Shown here: piece by piece, positions 44,112 to 52,082 of the stretch
Numbering within the stretch: the first letter of the stretch is position 1
How the letters are laid out: every line of letters begins with the position of its first letter
Assembly (NCBI GenBank): GCA_944326945.1
Contig: CALVFY010000001.1
Coordinates: forward strand, 109,801-173,800
Source of the DNA: an uncultured Rikenellaceae bacterium
Lineage (GTDB): Bacteria; Bacteroidota; Bacteroidia; Bacteroidales; Rikenellaceae
DNA: 64,000 nt
Reading direction: 5' to 3'
Translations under genes and position numbers: made by a program
The notes under the pieces: model-generated
Told to the model about the DNA's origin: nothing
Seen by the model: the letters and a program-made list of their open reading frames with translations, nothing else
Databases searched by the model: none

Positions 44112-45170
44112 TTATTTGGCTTCCAGGTAGAAATCTACATTTTCGGGAATGATGATATCGATCGGGGTATAGTTTGCCACCTCGCCCTGTTTGTTGTAGA
44201 GAAGGTATTCGAGTAGGGTTTTTACTCCCATGTATCCCTGATATTCCGGCCTTTCCGCTATCAGACAGGAGATGTATCCCTCTTTGAGCAAGGTGACGTT
44301 GGGCTCGATCGTACCGCATCCGATTAAACGGATGTTCCGAATATTGCGATCGCGCAGATAACTGCCTACGATATAGGCTCGGGAGTTGAAAACGACGGCG
44401 CCGCCTATATTGCGATTCTCCGCAAAAAAACGATCCATTTTTTCATAGCTGGCCGGGATGTCCGAGTTGTAATATTGTCCGAACAGAATTTTTGTCTCGG
44501 GCGAATGTTCTTTGATGTAAGACATGAAACCATATTTGCGAGAGATGGTTTGCGTAGAACTTTCGTTCCCGATGCGGCATGCTTGGAATATGGCTATGTC
44601 GCGGCCCGGTTCGATGATATGCAGCAACAGTTTTGCTTCCACGTAGCCACTCAGGTAGGAATGGGGCCCGAAAAATGCGATCGGTCTCGTATTGTTTACG
44701 TAGGTATCCACGAAGACGTATGGAATTCCCCGGTTGGAGAATTGACTGGTGAAGTGCATCGCCTCATCGTGGAAGGTGGCTCCGATCAGTACTCCGTCAC
44801 ATTTCAGCGAGGAGGCTTTGTTGAAGGCCTGGCGACAGGAGAACAGGTCGAATTGGTCGTAATAGAATGAGCGGACTTTCAATCGGGTGTTCGAAAATTC
44901 GAATACGGCTCGTTGGATTCCCATTTCGACTTGTTCCCAATACTCTCCTTTGGTGAATTGAGGCAGTATGGCGACTAACGTGTATCGTTTTTTGATACCG
45001 ATCGATGAGAGAGATAGATTGGGACGGTAATCGATTTTGCGAAGAGTATCTTCTACTTTTTGTCGACTTTCGGGCGAGACATCCCCTCGGTTATGGATGA
45101 CACGATCCACGGTGCCTGCCGAGACGCCTGCCATTTGAGCTATGTCTTTTATTCTGTATCGTTTAGTCAC
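44112..45170 (-). CDS. LacI-family transcriptional regulator
   Basis: A 352-residue regulator. The N-terminal LacI helix-turn-helix is IKDIAQMAGVSAGTVDRVIHNRG (residues 7-29), and the periplasmic-binding-protein-like effector domain runs from about 60 to 345. The recognition helix has SAGTVDRV in place of the common SxxTVSRV. It lies directly beyond the PL22/GH105 arm of the sugar-use locus and is the only regulator there, so it likely controls both divergent arms. A CpG-centred palindrome at 48252-48263 is a candidate operator. The effector is unknown; an unsaturated uronate or other breakdown sugar is plausible. Confidence 0.87.
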   Translation of the reverse strand: MTKRYRIKDIAQMAGVSAGTVDRVIHNRGDVSPESRQKVEDTLRKIDYRPNLSLSSIGIKKRYTLVAILPQFTKGEYWEQVEMGIQRAVFEFSNTRLKVRSFYYDQFDLFSCRQAFNKASSLKCDGVLIGATFHDEAMHFTSQFSNRGIPYVFVDTYVNNTRPIAFFGPHSYLSGYVEAKLLLHIIEPGRDIAIFQACRIGNESSTQTISRKYGFMSYIKEHSPETKILFGQYYNSDIPASYEKMDRFFAENRNIGGAVVFNSRAYIVGSYLRDRNIRNIRLIGCGTIEPNVTLLKEGYISCLIAERPEYQGYMGVKTLLEYLLYNKQGEVANYTPIDIIIPENVDFYLEAK

Positions 45171-45187
45171 GGTAGTCGTTTTTTTTA

Positions 45188-45195
45188 CAAAGGTA
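45188..45195 (-). promoter_or_regulatory. -7 element of the LacI-family regulator gene
   Basis: TACCTTTG on the minus strand, an exact TAnnTTTG match, 18 bases before the ATG at 45170. The regulator therefore has its own promoter, separated from the upstream GH105/PL22 unit by the terminator at 45216-45250. Confidence 0.65.
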
Positions 45196-45215
45196 TATTT
45201 TTATATATTAATTTG

Positions 45216-45250
45216 AAAAATGGTGTCCGGATATATTTCATCCGGACACC
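45216..45250 (-). terminator. Terminator of the GH105-PL22 unit
   Basis: Perfect 11-base arms GGTGTCCGGAT (45222-45232) and ATCCGGACACC (45240-45250), followed on the minus strand by ATTTTTC. It lies 12 bases after the PL22-like gene stop. Confidence 0.82.
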
Positions 45251-45262
45251 AAAATCGTAAGT

Positions 45263-46459
45263 TTAGTTCACGCCGGTAAAGGGTTCGAGAGGAATGACGA
45301 ATGCTTGAGGTGTGCCCGTGCAGCGGTCGGATGTGAATGCGGCGTAACGACCCGAAGCACTGATCGAAGGATGGACGTGGAAATATTGCGAGGAGGTGGT
45401 TTGACTCGAATTGGGCCAGCAGATGATCTGCGTTTTACCTGTCTCCAGATTGATCAGGAAAAGAGGATTGTTATGCGGATCCTGAGAGTCGGCAATAAAC
45501 CACTTTTGGTCGCGAGAGGCGATTCCATGACCCAGCTTGATAGAGTCGTTTGTGTAATAGATTTTCAAATCTTTGCCGTTTTTATCTACCGAGCAAATCG
45601 AAACGGGTTTGAAATATTTGCCGTCCTTGCGTACGGTTTTGCGGAAGAAGTAGAAGCGTTCGCCGTCGGCCGACCAGGTTTCGTGGGTGGCACGGAAACC
45701 GGTAGGCATCATCAAAAACGGATGGGCATCGACTTGAAGGGCTCCCTGGCCGTCGTTCGAGAGACGGATGATCCATGTCCGGGCCCGTTCCTCGAGACTG
45801 AGCGAGAAGTCGTTCTGACGATCGGGATAGGGCACGAACGTGATGAGGTTCGGATCCTCCGGGTTCAATAGCGGATGAGAGCAACGGGTCGGTACCGTAT
45901 AGATTTTCTCGATGCGTCCTTCGGGGATATAGGCCCGGTATATTTCGGTTCCGATGCCTTTGGTGTTGGTCGAGAGCAACGTGTAATTGCCGTCGTTCGT
46001 GAAAGAGGATGAGAAACGGATATCATCGCTTTCGATAGCTCCATGAATGTCGAGCAGAGAACGTTCGGCCAATGTTTCCACGTCGATGGCCCAGATAATG
46101 CCGCTGTCCAGGAAGCAGACTTCCCGTCCATTGGGGTGGATGGTGTAGGATCCGTCGACGGTTCGATTGCTGAGGGGAGTAATGGTCCCGTCGGCCATGG
46201 TAGAGCGGAAAAGTTTCCAGCGACCGTCACCGCGGCGACTTTTAAATACCACATATTTGTCGTCTGCTGTAAAACTTTGGGCCTCGAAGTAGCTCATGTT
46301 GCTCATCGAATCGTTTGAGGTGATTTGCCACACTTCACTCCCCGTTAACGAATCGGTATAGATGATTCGTTCGGACGTGGTTTTCTGGGCGTCAGTACAG
46401 GCAATGGCGGACAGGCAGATTAGAGTTGTGACTGTGCCTCGAAAAAATTTTCGTGTCAT
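45263..46459 (-). CDS. PL22-like oligogalacturonate lyase (beta-propeller), secreted
   Basis: A 398-residue protein with an N-terminal signal sequence and a possible lipobox ending at Cys 21 (CLSAIAC). The rest is a WD40/TolB-like beta-propeller. RCSHPLLNPEDPNLITFVP and FRATHETWSADGERFYFF resemble the His-bearing metal-site blades of oligogalacturonide lyases. Such enzymes cleave short unsaturated uronides by beta-elimination. It is 11 bases after GH105, which hydrolyses unsaturated uronyl residues, so the pairing makes sense. Family assignment is by motif only; it may be a divergent propeller without lyase activity. Confidence 0.72.
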   Translation of the reverse strand: MTRKFFRGTVTTLICLSAIACTDAQKTTSERIIYTDSLTGSEVWQITSNDSMSNMSYFEAQSFTADDKYVVFKSRRGDGRWKLFRSTMADGTITPLSNRTVDGSYTIHPNGREVCFLDSGIIWAIDVETLAERSLLDIHGAIESDDIRFSSSFTNDGNYTLLSTNTKGIGTEIYRAYIPEGRIEKIYTVPTRCSHPLLNPEDPNLITFVPYPDRQNDFSLSLEERARTWIIRLSNDGQGALQVDAHPFLMMPTGFRATHETWSADGERFYFFRKTVRKDGKYFKPVSICSVDKNGKDLKIYYTNDSIKLGHGIASRDQKWFIADSQDPHNNPLFLINLETGKTQIICWPNSSQTTSSQYFHVHPSISASGRYAAFTSDRCTGTPQAFVIPLEPFTGVN

Positions 46460-46470
46460 ATCGGGTTGTT

Positions 46471-48168
46471 TTAGTTGTTATTATTTTCGTTTCTGAGCAT
46501 CAACTCCACTTCGGCTGCGGCGGTCAGGACGGCACCCATTCCGCGTGGATCGCTGGGCGGGGTTTTGCGGGTTTTGTAGAATTGGGGATCGGGTCCGATA
46601 GCCGTGCTTTGACAGATGCCCGATACGACACCGATTTTGGGGTCGATGCGCCCTTCAATGGCACGCCATCCGCGCAGGACGTTTTCCCGGAATGACTTGT
46701 CGATCCATCCCTGGCGAATACCTCTTGCCATGGACATGACGAAAATGGCACTGGCCGAAGTCTCCTGATAGGAGGTCGTGTCGTCGAGTATCTGGTGCCA
46801 CAGTCCGCTTTGTGACTGATATTCGCATACTTTGGCCAGATGGCGGCGATGGAGTTCCCGAATAGTGTCGAAAGCCGGATGGTTTTCCGGAAGAGCCGAC
46901 AGTGTCTCCGATACGGCCCAGGCAACCCATCCATTGGCACGCCCCCAATGTACTCCGCGAGGTTCGTTGAGGGTGGCGTTCCATCCGTGATGATAGAGTC
47001 CGCTGTTGGGATCGTACAGGTAACGATCGTAGGCGAGAACCTGCCGAACCACCTCTTCCATATAGGTGGTATCTCCTTTCAGACGAGCCCAGCGCAGCAA
47101 AAACGGAGTACTCATAAAGAGGTCATCCGCCCAGATTGTCCATTTAGGTTCGGGACGCACGAACGTTCCGTCTGGCAAACGGGGTTGCTCATTCATGACG
47201 AAATGAAAGATTCTTTCCAGCAGTGTATCACATTCGTTCGGTTGCAATACTCCCCGCAGACGTTCTTCGAGCAGCGGCAGTGCCGGAGCGCTCGAATCGT
47301 CGAGCATCGAGAGGCGGAACATACGGAAATTTTGAGTTCTGAGCGAATTTTGTCCGTAATATTGCCGGGCATAGAGGGGTGTGTTGTCCAGCGTGAAGCG
47401 GCAGAAGCGTTCCACCAGATCGTAATATGTGGAATCACCCGTTACATCGGCCAGGGCCAGCATGCCGAACATGGTGGTTCCGTTGGCATAGTGCCATTCG
47501 GTGTAGGGGTGTTTTTGGAACGGAGCGTTTTCAGCGACCGGAATACGATATTCTTCTTGAGGCATGGGGGTGTGAATCGAGCCTTGCGGATCGGTGTAAC
47601 TCGTGATTGAGCACTGTATGCCGGCCGCCGGAAATCCCTCTTTGTCCAGAATTCCGATAGAGGCTTTCCCTGCCGTCAGAATTTCCAATGTGTTTTCTCC
47701 TTTTTTTAAAGGTACAGAGGCTGTGAGTGGAAATTCGTAGATTCCGTAAGCTATTTCATGGGGAAAGGCATTACCTGGGACCGTGTTATTGAATACGACA
47801 CGGTCATTGATGCGTACCGTGGCGTTGCGGGTAGCTGTGAAACCGATCAGATAGGTGCTGTCGGTTGTCGCTGTGATTGAACCCCGAGCCGTGGATGGAA
47901 GCGCGGCCGAAGCGGGATTTGAACCGATTCTCGCTGTGTCTCCGTATGTTACACAATCGGCAATGGTCGGGCAGTCGAAACCTTTCATGGGCATTCTTTC
48001 TACTTCGAACACGGCGTCCTGGGCAATGCGTTCTGCTGCGAGCCGGGCATATTTCAGTGGATCTGCTTCTGAATTAGAGCAAGAATAGACGAGGCTTATT
48101 CCCGAGAGAAGGGCGGCTTGGACAACTGTTGCAACAAGATACTTTTTTTGGTTAATTGTTTGTTTCAT
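46471..48168 (-). CDS. GH105-type unsaturated uronyl hydrolase with N-terminal accessory domain, lipoprotein
   Basis: A 565-residue protein. A signal peptide with lipobox LVYSC (Cys 30) indicates a lipoprotein. Residues about 40-195 form a beta-rich region not found in minimal GH105 enzymes (VRINDRVVFNNT, KKGENTLEIL), perhaps carbohydrate-binding. The (alpha/alpha)6 domain (about 215-560) contains YHGWNATLNEPRGVHWGRANG and the helix WAVSETLSALPENH, typical of GH105/GH88 enzymes that remove the 4,5-unsaturated uronic acid left by polysaccharide lyases. It is first gene of the minus-strand arm. Confidence 0.83.
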   Translation of the reverse strand: MKQTINQKKYLVATVVQAALLSGISLVYSCSNSEADPLKYARLAAERIAQDAVFEVERMPMKGFDCPTIADCVTYGDTARIGSNPASAALPSTARGSITATTDSTYLIGFTATRNATVRINDRVVFNNTVPGNAFPHEIAYGIYEFPLTASVPLKKGENTLEILTAGKASIGILDKEGFPAAGIQCSITSYTDPQGSIHTPMPQEEYRIPVAENAPFQKHPYTEWHYANGTTMFGMLALADVTGDSTYYDLVERFCRFTLDNTPLYARQYYGQNSLRTQNFRMFRLSMLDDSSAPALPLLEERLRGVLQPNECDTLLERIFHFVMNEQPRLPDGTFVRPEPKWTIWADDLFMSTPFLLRWARLKGDTTYMEEVVRQVLAYDRYLYDPNSGLYHHGWNATLNEPRGVHWGRANGWVAWAVSETLSALPENHPAFDTIRELHRRHLAKVCEYQSQSGLWHQILDDTTSYQETSASAIFVMSMARGIRQGWIDKSFRENVLRGWRAIEGRIDPKIGVVSGICQSTAIGPDPQFYKTRKTPPSDPRGMGAVLTAAAEVELMLRNENNNN

Positions 48169-48217
48169 AGTGCTTTAGGTTTCTTGTAAAGTAGCGATTG
48201 ATGAAAAAAATCGGAAC

Positions 48218-48252
48218 TTTTTGCAAATATAATAAAAAATAAATTATATTTG
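48218..48252 (+). promoter_or_regulatory. Promoter of the Nramp-like / GH28 / TonB arm
   Basis: -33 TTTTTG at 48218-48223 and -7 TATATTTG at 48245-48252, 21 bases apart. The first start codon is 48415, leaving an AT-rich leader of about 155 bases. The -33 abuts the -7 of the minus-strand promoter, so polymerase could hardly use both at once. Confidence 0.65.
48224..48231 (-). promoter_or_regulatory. -7 element of the GH105-PL22 unit
   Basis: TATATTTG on the minus strand, 56 bases before the GH105 start. It forms one arm of a perfect 10-base inverted repeat (48224-48233 with 48243-48252) whose other arm is the -7 element of the opposite promoter. Confidence 0.6.
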
Positions 48253-48263
48253 TGTTCGAACAC
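48252..48263. promoter_or_regulatory. Candidate LacI-type operator palindrome
   Basis: GTGTTCGAACAC is a perfect 12-bp palindrome centred on CpG, the usual geometry of LacI-family operators. It starts at the last base of the plus-strand -7 element and covers the expected transcription start, where a repressor would block initiation. The only regulator gene in the locus is LacI-family (44112-45170). Confidence 0.5.
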
Positions 48264-48414
48264 GGTGATGTTTTTTAGTTCTTTTTGGTTTTATATTTCT
48301 GTCTGTTAGATTGTTGCAATTTTTTGCTGATTGATATATTAATATTTTTAAATAAATTACTGAAATAAAGCACGGCCTTACACGGTCGATACTTGAATTT
48401 AAGAACCAGACTTT

Positions 48415-49653
48415 ATGAGCCAGTTTTTGAAGAAAACCGCAGCGTTTTGGGCCACGATTGCCCCCGGAATCTTTCTGATCGGTTATAATATAGGTACGGG
48501 AAGTATTACCACGATGGCTTCTGCCGGTGCTGCTTATAACATGACGATGACGTGGGCCTTGTTGCTCTCGTGTATATTTACTTATGTGTTGATTATCGCT
48601 TTCAGTCGCTATACGATGGTGACCGGGCGGACCGCTATGTGGGGCTTCCGGAATAATTTCGGTCGGCCGGTCACGATCTTCATCATGCTCTCGATGCTTT
48701 TCGGAGAGCTGGTCTCCTGTATGGGAGTGATGGGTGTGGTGACGCAAGTGTTGCAGGAGTGGTCGAGGCCGCTTACCTCTGACGGTGAGGGATTCAGCAT
48801 GTTTTGGATGGCGCTCTTTTTCTGTGCCCTGCTTTACTACATTTTCTGGCAGGGGAAACAGAGTTTCTTCGAGAAGATACTCAGTATTTTCGTCTTTATC
48901 ATGGGGGCGGCCTTCCTGCTGACCATGTTTATGGTGATCCCTCATCCGATGGACATTATCGAGGGGCTTGTGCCGCGTATCCCGGATGATTCGAATGCCT
49001 TTATGATTGTGGCTGGCATGGTCGGTACTACTATGGGAGGTATCCTGTATGTGGTGCGTTCGATTTTGGTGAGCGAAAAGGGATGGAAGATCGAGGATAT
49101 GAAACTTCAGAAACGGGATGCCCGAATCTCTGTCTCTCTGATGTTCTTTCTGAGTTTTGCCGTGATGGCTTGTGCGGCCGGAACGATGTATCCTTTGGGT
49201 TTGAAAGTGGATAATGCAATCGATATGGTGAAGTTGATGGAGCCGTTGGCAGGGCGACTGGCTGTGTCGGCATTCGTGGCCGGTATTGTGGCGGCGGGGC
49301 TTTCGTCTCTTTTCCCGATTATTATCTTGGCTCCGTGGCTTTTCTCGGATTATATGGGTATCAAACGCGATTTGACTCGGCCGTGGGTCCGGATCACGGT
49401 GTTGATTTGTACTCTGTGCGGACTGGTTGTGCCGGTATTCGGGGGTAGTCCGGTGGGAGTCATGATCTTTTCGCAAACGCTGGCTATTATCGCGACTCCG
49501 TTGGTTGTGGCGCTGATGATGATTCTGCTCAACAAACGGTCGGAGATGGGCGAGTATACGGCCACGTTGCGTGATAATATCATGTATTGGATTGTGCTGA
49601 TCTTCTCGGTGGTGATTGCCGTGGTCGGCATTATGGGAATATTCGATTTGTAA
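48415..49653 (+). CDS. Nramp-fold transporter lacking the canonical metal-site motifs
   Basis: A 412-residue membrane protein with about 11 hydrophobic segments and the Nramp-like start FLKKTAAFWATIAPGIFLIG. Where Nramp TM1 carries DPGN, this protein has GTGS (IGTGSITTMASAGA aligns to VDPGNFATNIQAGA). The TM6 MPH motif is replaced in MVGTTMGGILYVVRS. The Asp, Asn and Met that bind divalent metal are thus absent. Nramp relatives with changed sites exist, so it may carry another ion or a sugar acid. It heads an operon of uronate-type carbohydrate enzymes, which favours a link to sugar use. Confidence 0.75.
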   Translation: MSQFLKKTAAFWATIAPGIFLIGYNIGTGSITTMASAGAAYNMTMTWALLLSCIFTYVLIIAFSRYTMVTGRTAMWGFRNNFGRPVTIFIMLSMLFGELVSCMGVMGVVTQVLQEWSRPLTSDGEGFSMFWMALFFCALLYYIFWQGKQSFFEKILSIFVFIMGAAFLLTMFMVIPHPMDIIEGLVPRIPDDSNAFMIVAGMVGTTMGGILYVVRSILVSEKGWKIEDMKLQKRDARISVSLMFFLSFAVMACAAGTMYPLGLKVDNAIDMVKLMEPLAGRLAVSAFVAGIVAAGLSSLFPIIILAPWLFSDYMGIKRDLTRPWVRITVLICTLCGLVVPVFGGSPVGVMIFSQTLAIIATPLVVALMMILLNKRSEMGEYTATLRDNIMYWIVLIFSVVIAVVGIMGIFDL

Positions 49654-49676
49654 TAGTATATATATAGTATAAAGTC

Positions 49677-50648
49677 ATGAACGGTTCGCTCAATTCGGGA
49701 AAAAATGTTGCCGTACAGCCGGTAGGGGAGGAGTTTAATCCCCATATCACCTGTGCGTTCCTCTATTCCATCACCCGTTACGGGTATCCGCCCGCAGCCG
49801 AAGGAATGGTGCGCTATGTGAATGAAATGGCCGATTTGGGATTTCGTTCCATTGAGTTGGAGGGAATCGGTGCCGACCATTTGGCTCGAGTGTATGCCGA
49901 TCGAAAAGTAATTCGCGAGGCAATTGAATCGCGAGGGCTTTCGCTTCCGGTGTTTTGTACGGTGTTGCCTGGATTAGGGTCGACGAATGCGGCGGTTCGG
50001 CGTGCAAATTTGGAAACATTCGAAATGGGATGTGAAACGGCAGTGGCTCTGGGTGCGGGGGCTGTGCTCGATAACGGTCCATTGGTGCCGTATGCTTTCC
50101 CGGCGAACATGCCGATTCATCGACACTATTCACAGGAGGTGCTGCGGAATGTGGGACTACCCGCAACGCTGGTGTGGAGTGAGTATTGGAAAGCTTTGGC
50201 TGAAGTATTACGGGCAGCTTGCGATATAGCTGCCGGATATGGACTCTCCTATTATCTGCATCCTTGCACGGGATCCTTGACTGAAACAACCGATGGTTTC
50301 TTGCGATTGAAAGAGACCGTGGGACGCGATAATCTGAAGTTTAATTTCGATACGGCCAATCAGTTCTTCGTCCGGGAGAATCTGTCGTTGGGTCTGCTCA
50401 AGTTGGGTAGTGAGTTGGACTATATTCATATTTCGGATAATCACGGACAACGTGTAGAGCATCTGGCGACGGGTGATGGAGCCATTGATTGGGATATGTT
50501 CTTTACGACATTGAAGCGGGTCGGATTCAAGGGACAGTTGTCTATCGATGTGGGAGGAGACGAGAGTGGAATAGAGGATATAGACGAAGCTTATTTGAGA
50601 ACCGCTCGTTGGATCGAGCAGAAAAATCGGGAGTATGGCATTTTTTAG
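49677..50648 (+). CDS. Sugar phosphate isomerase/epimerase-like TIM barrel
   Basis: A 323-residue cytoplasmic protein of the xylose-isomerase-like AP-endonuclease-2 fold. Metal-site pattern residues are visible in RSIELEGIGADH, YYLHPCTGSLTE, KFNFDTANQF, HISDNHGQ and LSIDVGGDES. The substrate is not deducible; in this operon a ketose or keto-uronate isomerisation is plausible. It starts 23 bases after the transporter stop, and its end overlaps the GH28 gene by 14 bases. Confidence 0.82.
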   Translation: MNGSLNSGKNVAVQPVGEEFNPHITCAFLYSITRYGYPPAAEGMVRYVNEMADLGFRSIELEGIGADHLARVYADRKVIREAIESRGLSLPVFCTVLPGLGSTNAAVRRANLETFEMGCETAVALGAGAVLDNGPLVPYAFPANMPIHRHYSQEVLRNVGLPATLVWSEYWKALAEVLRAACDIAAGYGLSYYLHPCTGSLTETTDGFLRLKETVGRDNLKFNFDTANQFFVRENLSLGLLKLGSELDYIHISDNHGQRVEHLATGDGAIDWDMFFTTLKRVGFKGQLSIDVGGDESGIEDIDEAYLRTARWIEQKNREYGIF

Positions 50649-52074
50649 AAAAGCGATCGCTTGTCTGTCTCTGATGGGAGTCTCCGCGGGAGTGTATGCC
50701 GTTGATTACGACGTGCGCGACTTCGGAGCCAAAGGCGATGGCGTTTCTATTGATACAAAAGCTATTCAGGCGGCGGTGGATCGGTGTACGAAAACCGGTG
50801 GCCGGGTGGTGCTCTCCGGAGGGGATTTTCTCTCGGGGACGATCTATATGAAGGATCATGTGACATTGGTCGTGGAACGGGGCGCCAAGTTGCTGGGATC
50901 GACCAATGTGGCCGATTATCCGCACAACCGGCTCGATTTCCGTTTCTACGGCGATACATGGGTCTATCAGTCGCTCATCTTTGCACACAATGTGAAGCAT
51001 ATCGGTATTGAGGGTGGCGGTGTGATAGACGGACAGGGTGGTGCGCCTGCCTTTGCCAAAAGTACTACAAAAAAACCGGATCGTTATCGTGATCGACCCT
51101 ATCTGTTCTGGATGGCCGGATGCGAGGATGTGGTGGTGCGTGATGTGCATTTGCAGAATTCTGCCATGTGGATGCAATCTTATATTCGCTGCGATCGTCT
51201 GCGTATTGAGAATATTACGATTTTCAACCACTCCAACAAGAATAATGATATGATCGACATTGACGGATGTCGCGATGTGGTGATTCGCGGAGTGATCGGC
51301 GATACGGATGACGACGGGATTACGTTCAAGAGCACCTGCGATCGTATCAGTGAGAATATTACCGTTTCGGACTGTATTCTGAGCAGCCATTGCAATGCTC
51401 TGAAGTTCGGAACCGAGACGACGGCCGGATTCCGTAATGTGACGATTACCAATTGTGTGATTCGTGAGTCGGCCCGGAAGAGTACGATTTACGGATTTGC
51501 CGAAGGGACAGCCGGATTGGCGTTGGAGATTGTGGATGGGGGAGTGTTGGAGAATGTGATCATATCGAACGTGGTGATCGACGGTCCGCGTGTACCGCTC
51601 TTTATCCGGTTGGGTAATCGGGCCCGCAAGCACTATGACGGGGCTCCTGAACTGGGTGTGGGGACATTGCGGAATGTGCATATTTCGAATCTTGTGACGC
51701 GGTCTTCGAGTCCGATCAGTTGTTCGGTACAGGGGATCCCCGGCGCGGCGGTCGAGGGGATTACGCTTTCGGATTGCCGTTTTGTCTGCACCGGAGGTGG
51801 AACGAAAAAGGATGCGGAAACACCTGTCGAGGAGTTGGAAACATTGTATCCCGAATCGACCATGTTCGGGAATCTTCCTTCGTGGGGGCTGTATCTCCGT
51901 CATGCGAAAAATATTGGTTTACGCAATATCGTTTTTGAATTGAAGAGTGAGGATGTTCGGCCGACAATCGTGTTGGATGATGTGCAGGGTGCGGTGCTGG
52001 CCGGATTGCGTGCGGAAGGAGCAACTGGCAGCGTGTCGGTGGTGGAGAAAAATTGTTCAGGAATAGAGAAATAG
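50635..52074 (+). CDS. GH28-family (polygalacturonase-like) glycoside hydrolase, secreted
   Basis: A 479-residue protein with a signal peptide (about 1-23, ending GVYAV) and a right-handed parallel beta-helix. It opens YDVRDFGAKGDG, the standard GH28/pectate-lyase-like start. The catalytic region is divergent: NDMIDIDGC stands for NTD, DTDDDGITFKS holds the DD pair, and SSHCNALKFGTET has the His of the usual GHG motif but not its glycines. It likely hydrolyses a galacturonic-acid-containing glycan, possibly a rhamnogalacturonan-type linkage. Confidence 0.85.
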   Translation: MAFFRKAIACLSLMGVSAGVYAVDYDVRDFGAKGDGVSIDTKAIQAAVDRCTKTGGRVVLSGGDFLSGTIYMKDHVTLVVERGAKLLGSTNVADYPHNRLDFRFYGDTWVYQSLIFAHNVKHIGIEGGGVIDGQGGAPAFAKSTTKKPDRYRDRPYLFWMAGCEDVVVRDVHLQNSAMWMQSYIRCDRLRIENITIFNHSNKNNDMIDIDGCRDVVIRGVIGDTDDDGITFKSTCDRISENITVSDCILSSHCNALKFGTETTAGFRNVTITNCVIRESARKSTIYGFAEGTAGLALEIVDGGVLENVIISNVVIDGPRVPLFIRLGNRARKHYDGAPELGVGTLRNVHISNLVTRSSSPISCSVQGIPGAAVEGITLSDCRFVCTGGGTKKDAETPVEELETLYPESTMFGNLPSWGLYLRHAKNIGLRNIVFELKSEDVRPTIVLDDVQGAVLAGLRAEGATGSVSVVEKNCSGIEK

Positions 52075-52082
52075 ATATTTAT

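Noticed and set aside
47905..47940. tRNA-like GGGATTTGAACC string
   Set aside because: It lies inside the GH105 coding frame and no cloverleaf can be built around it.
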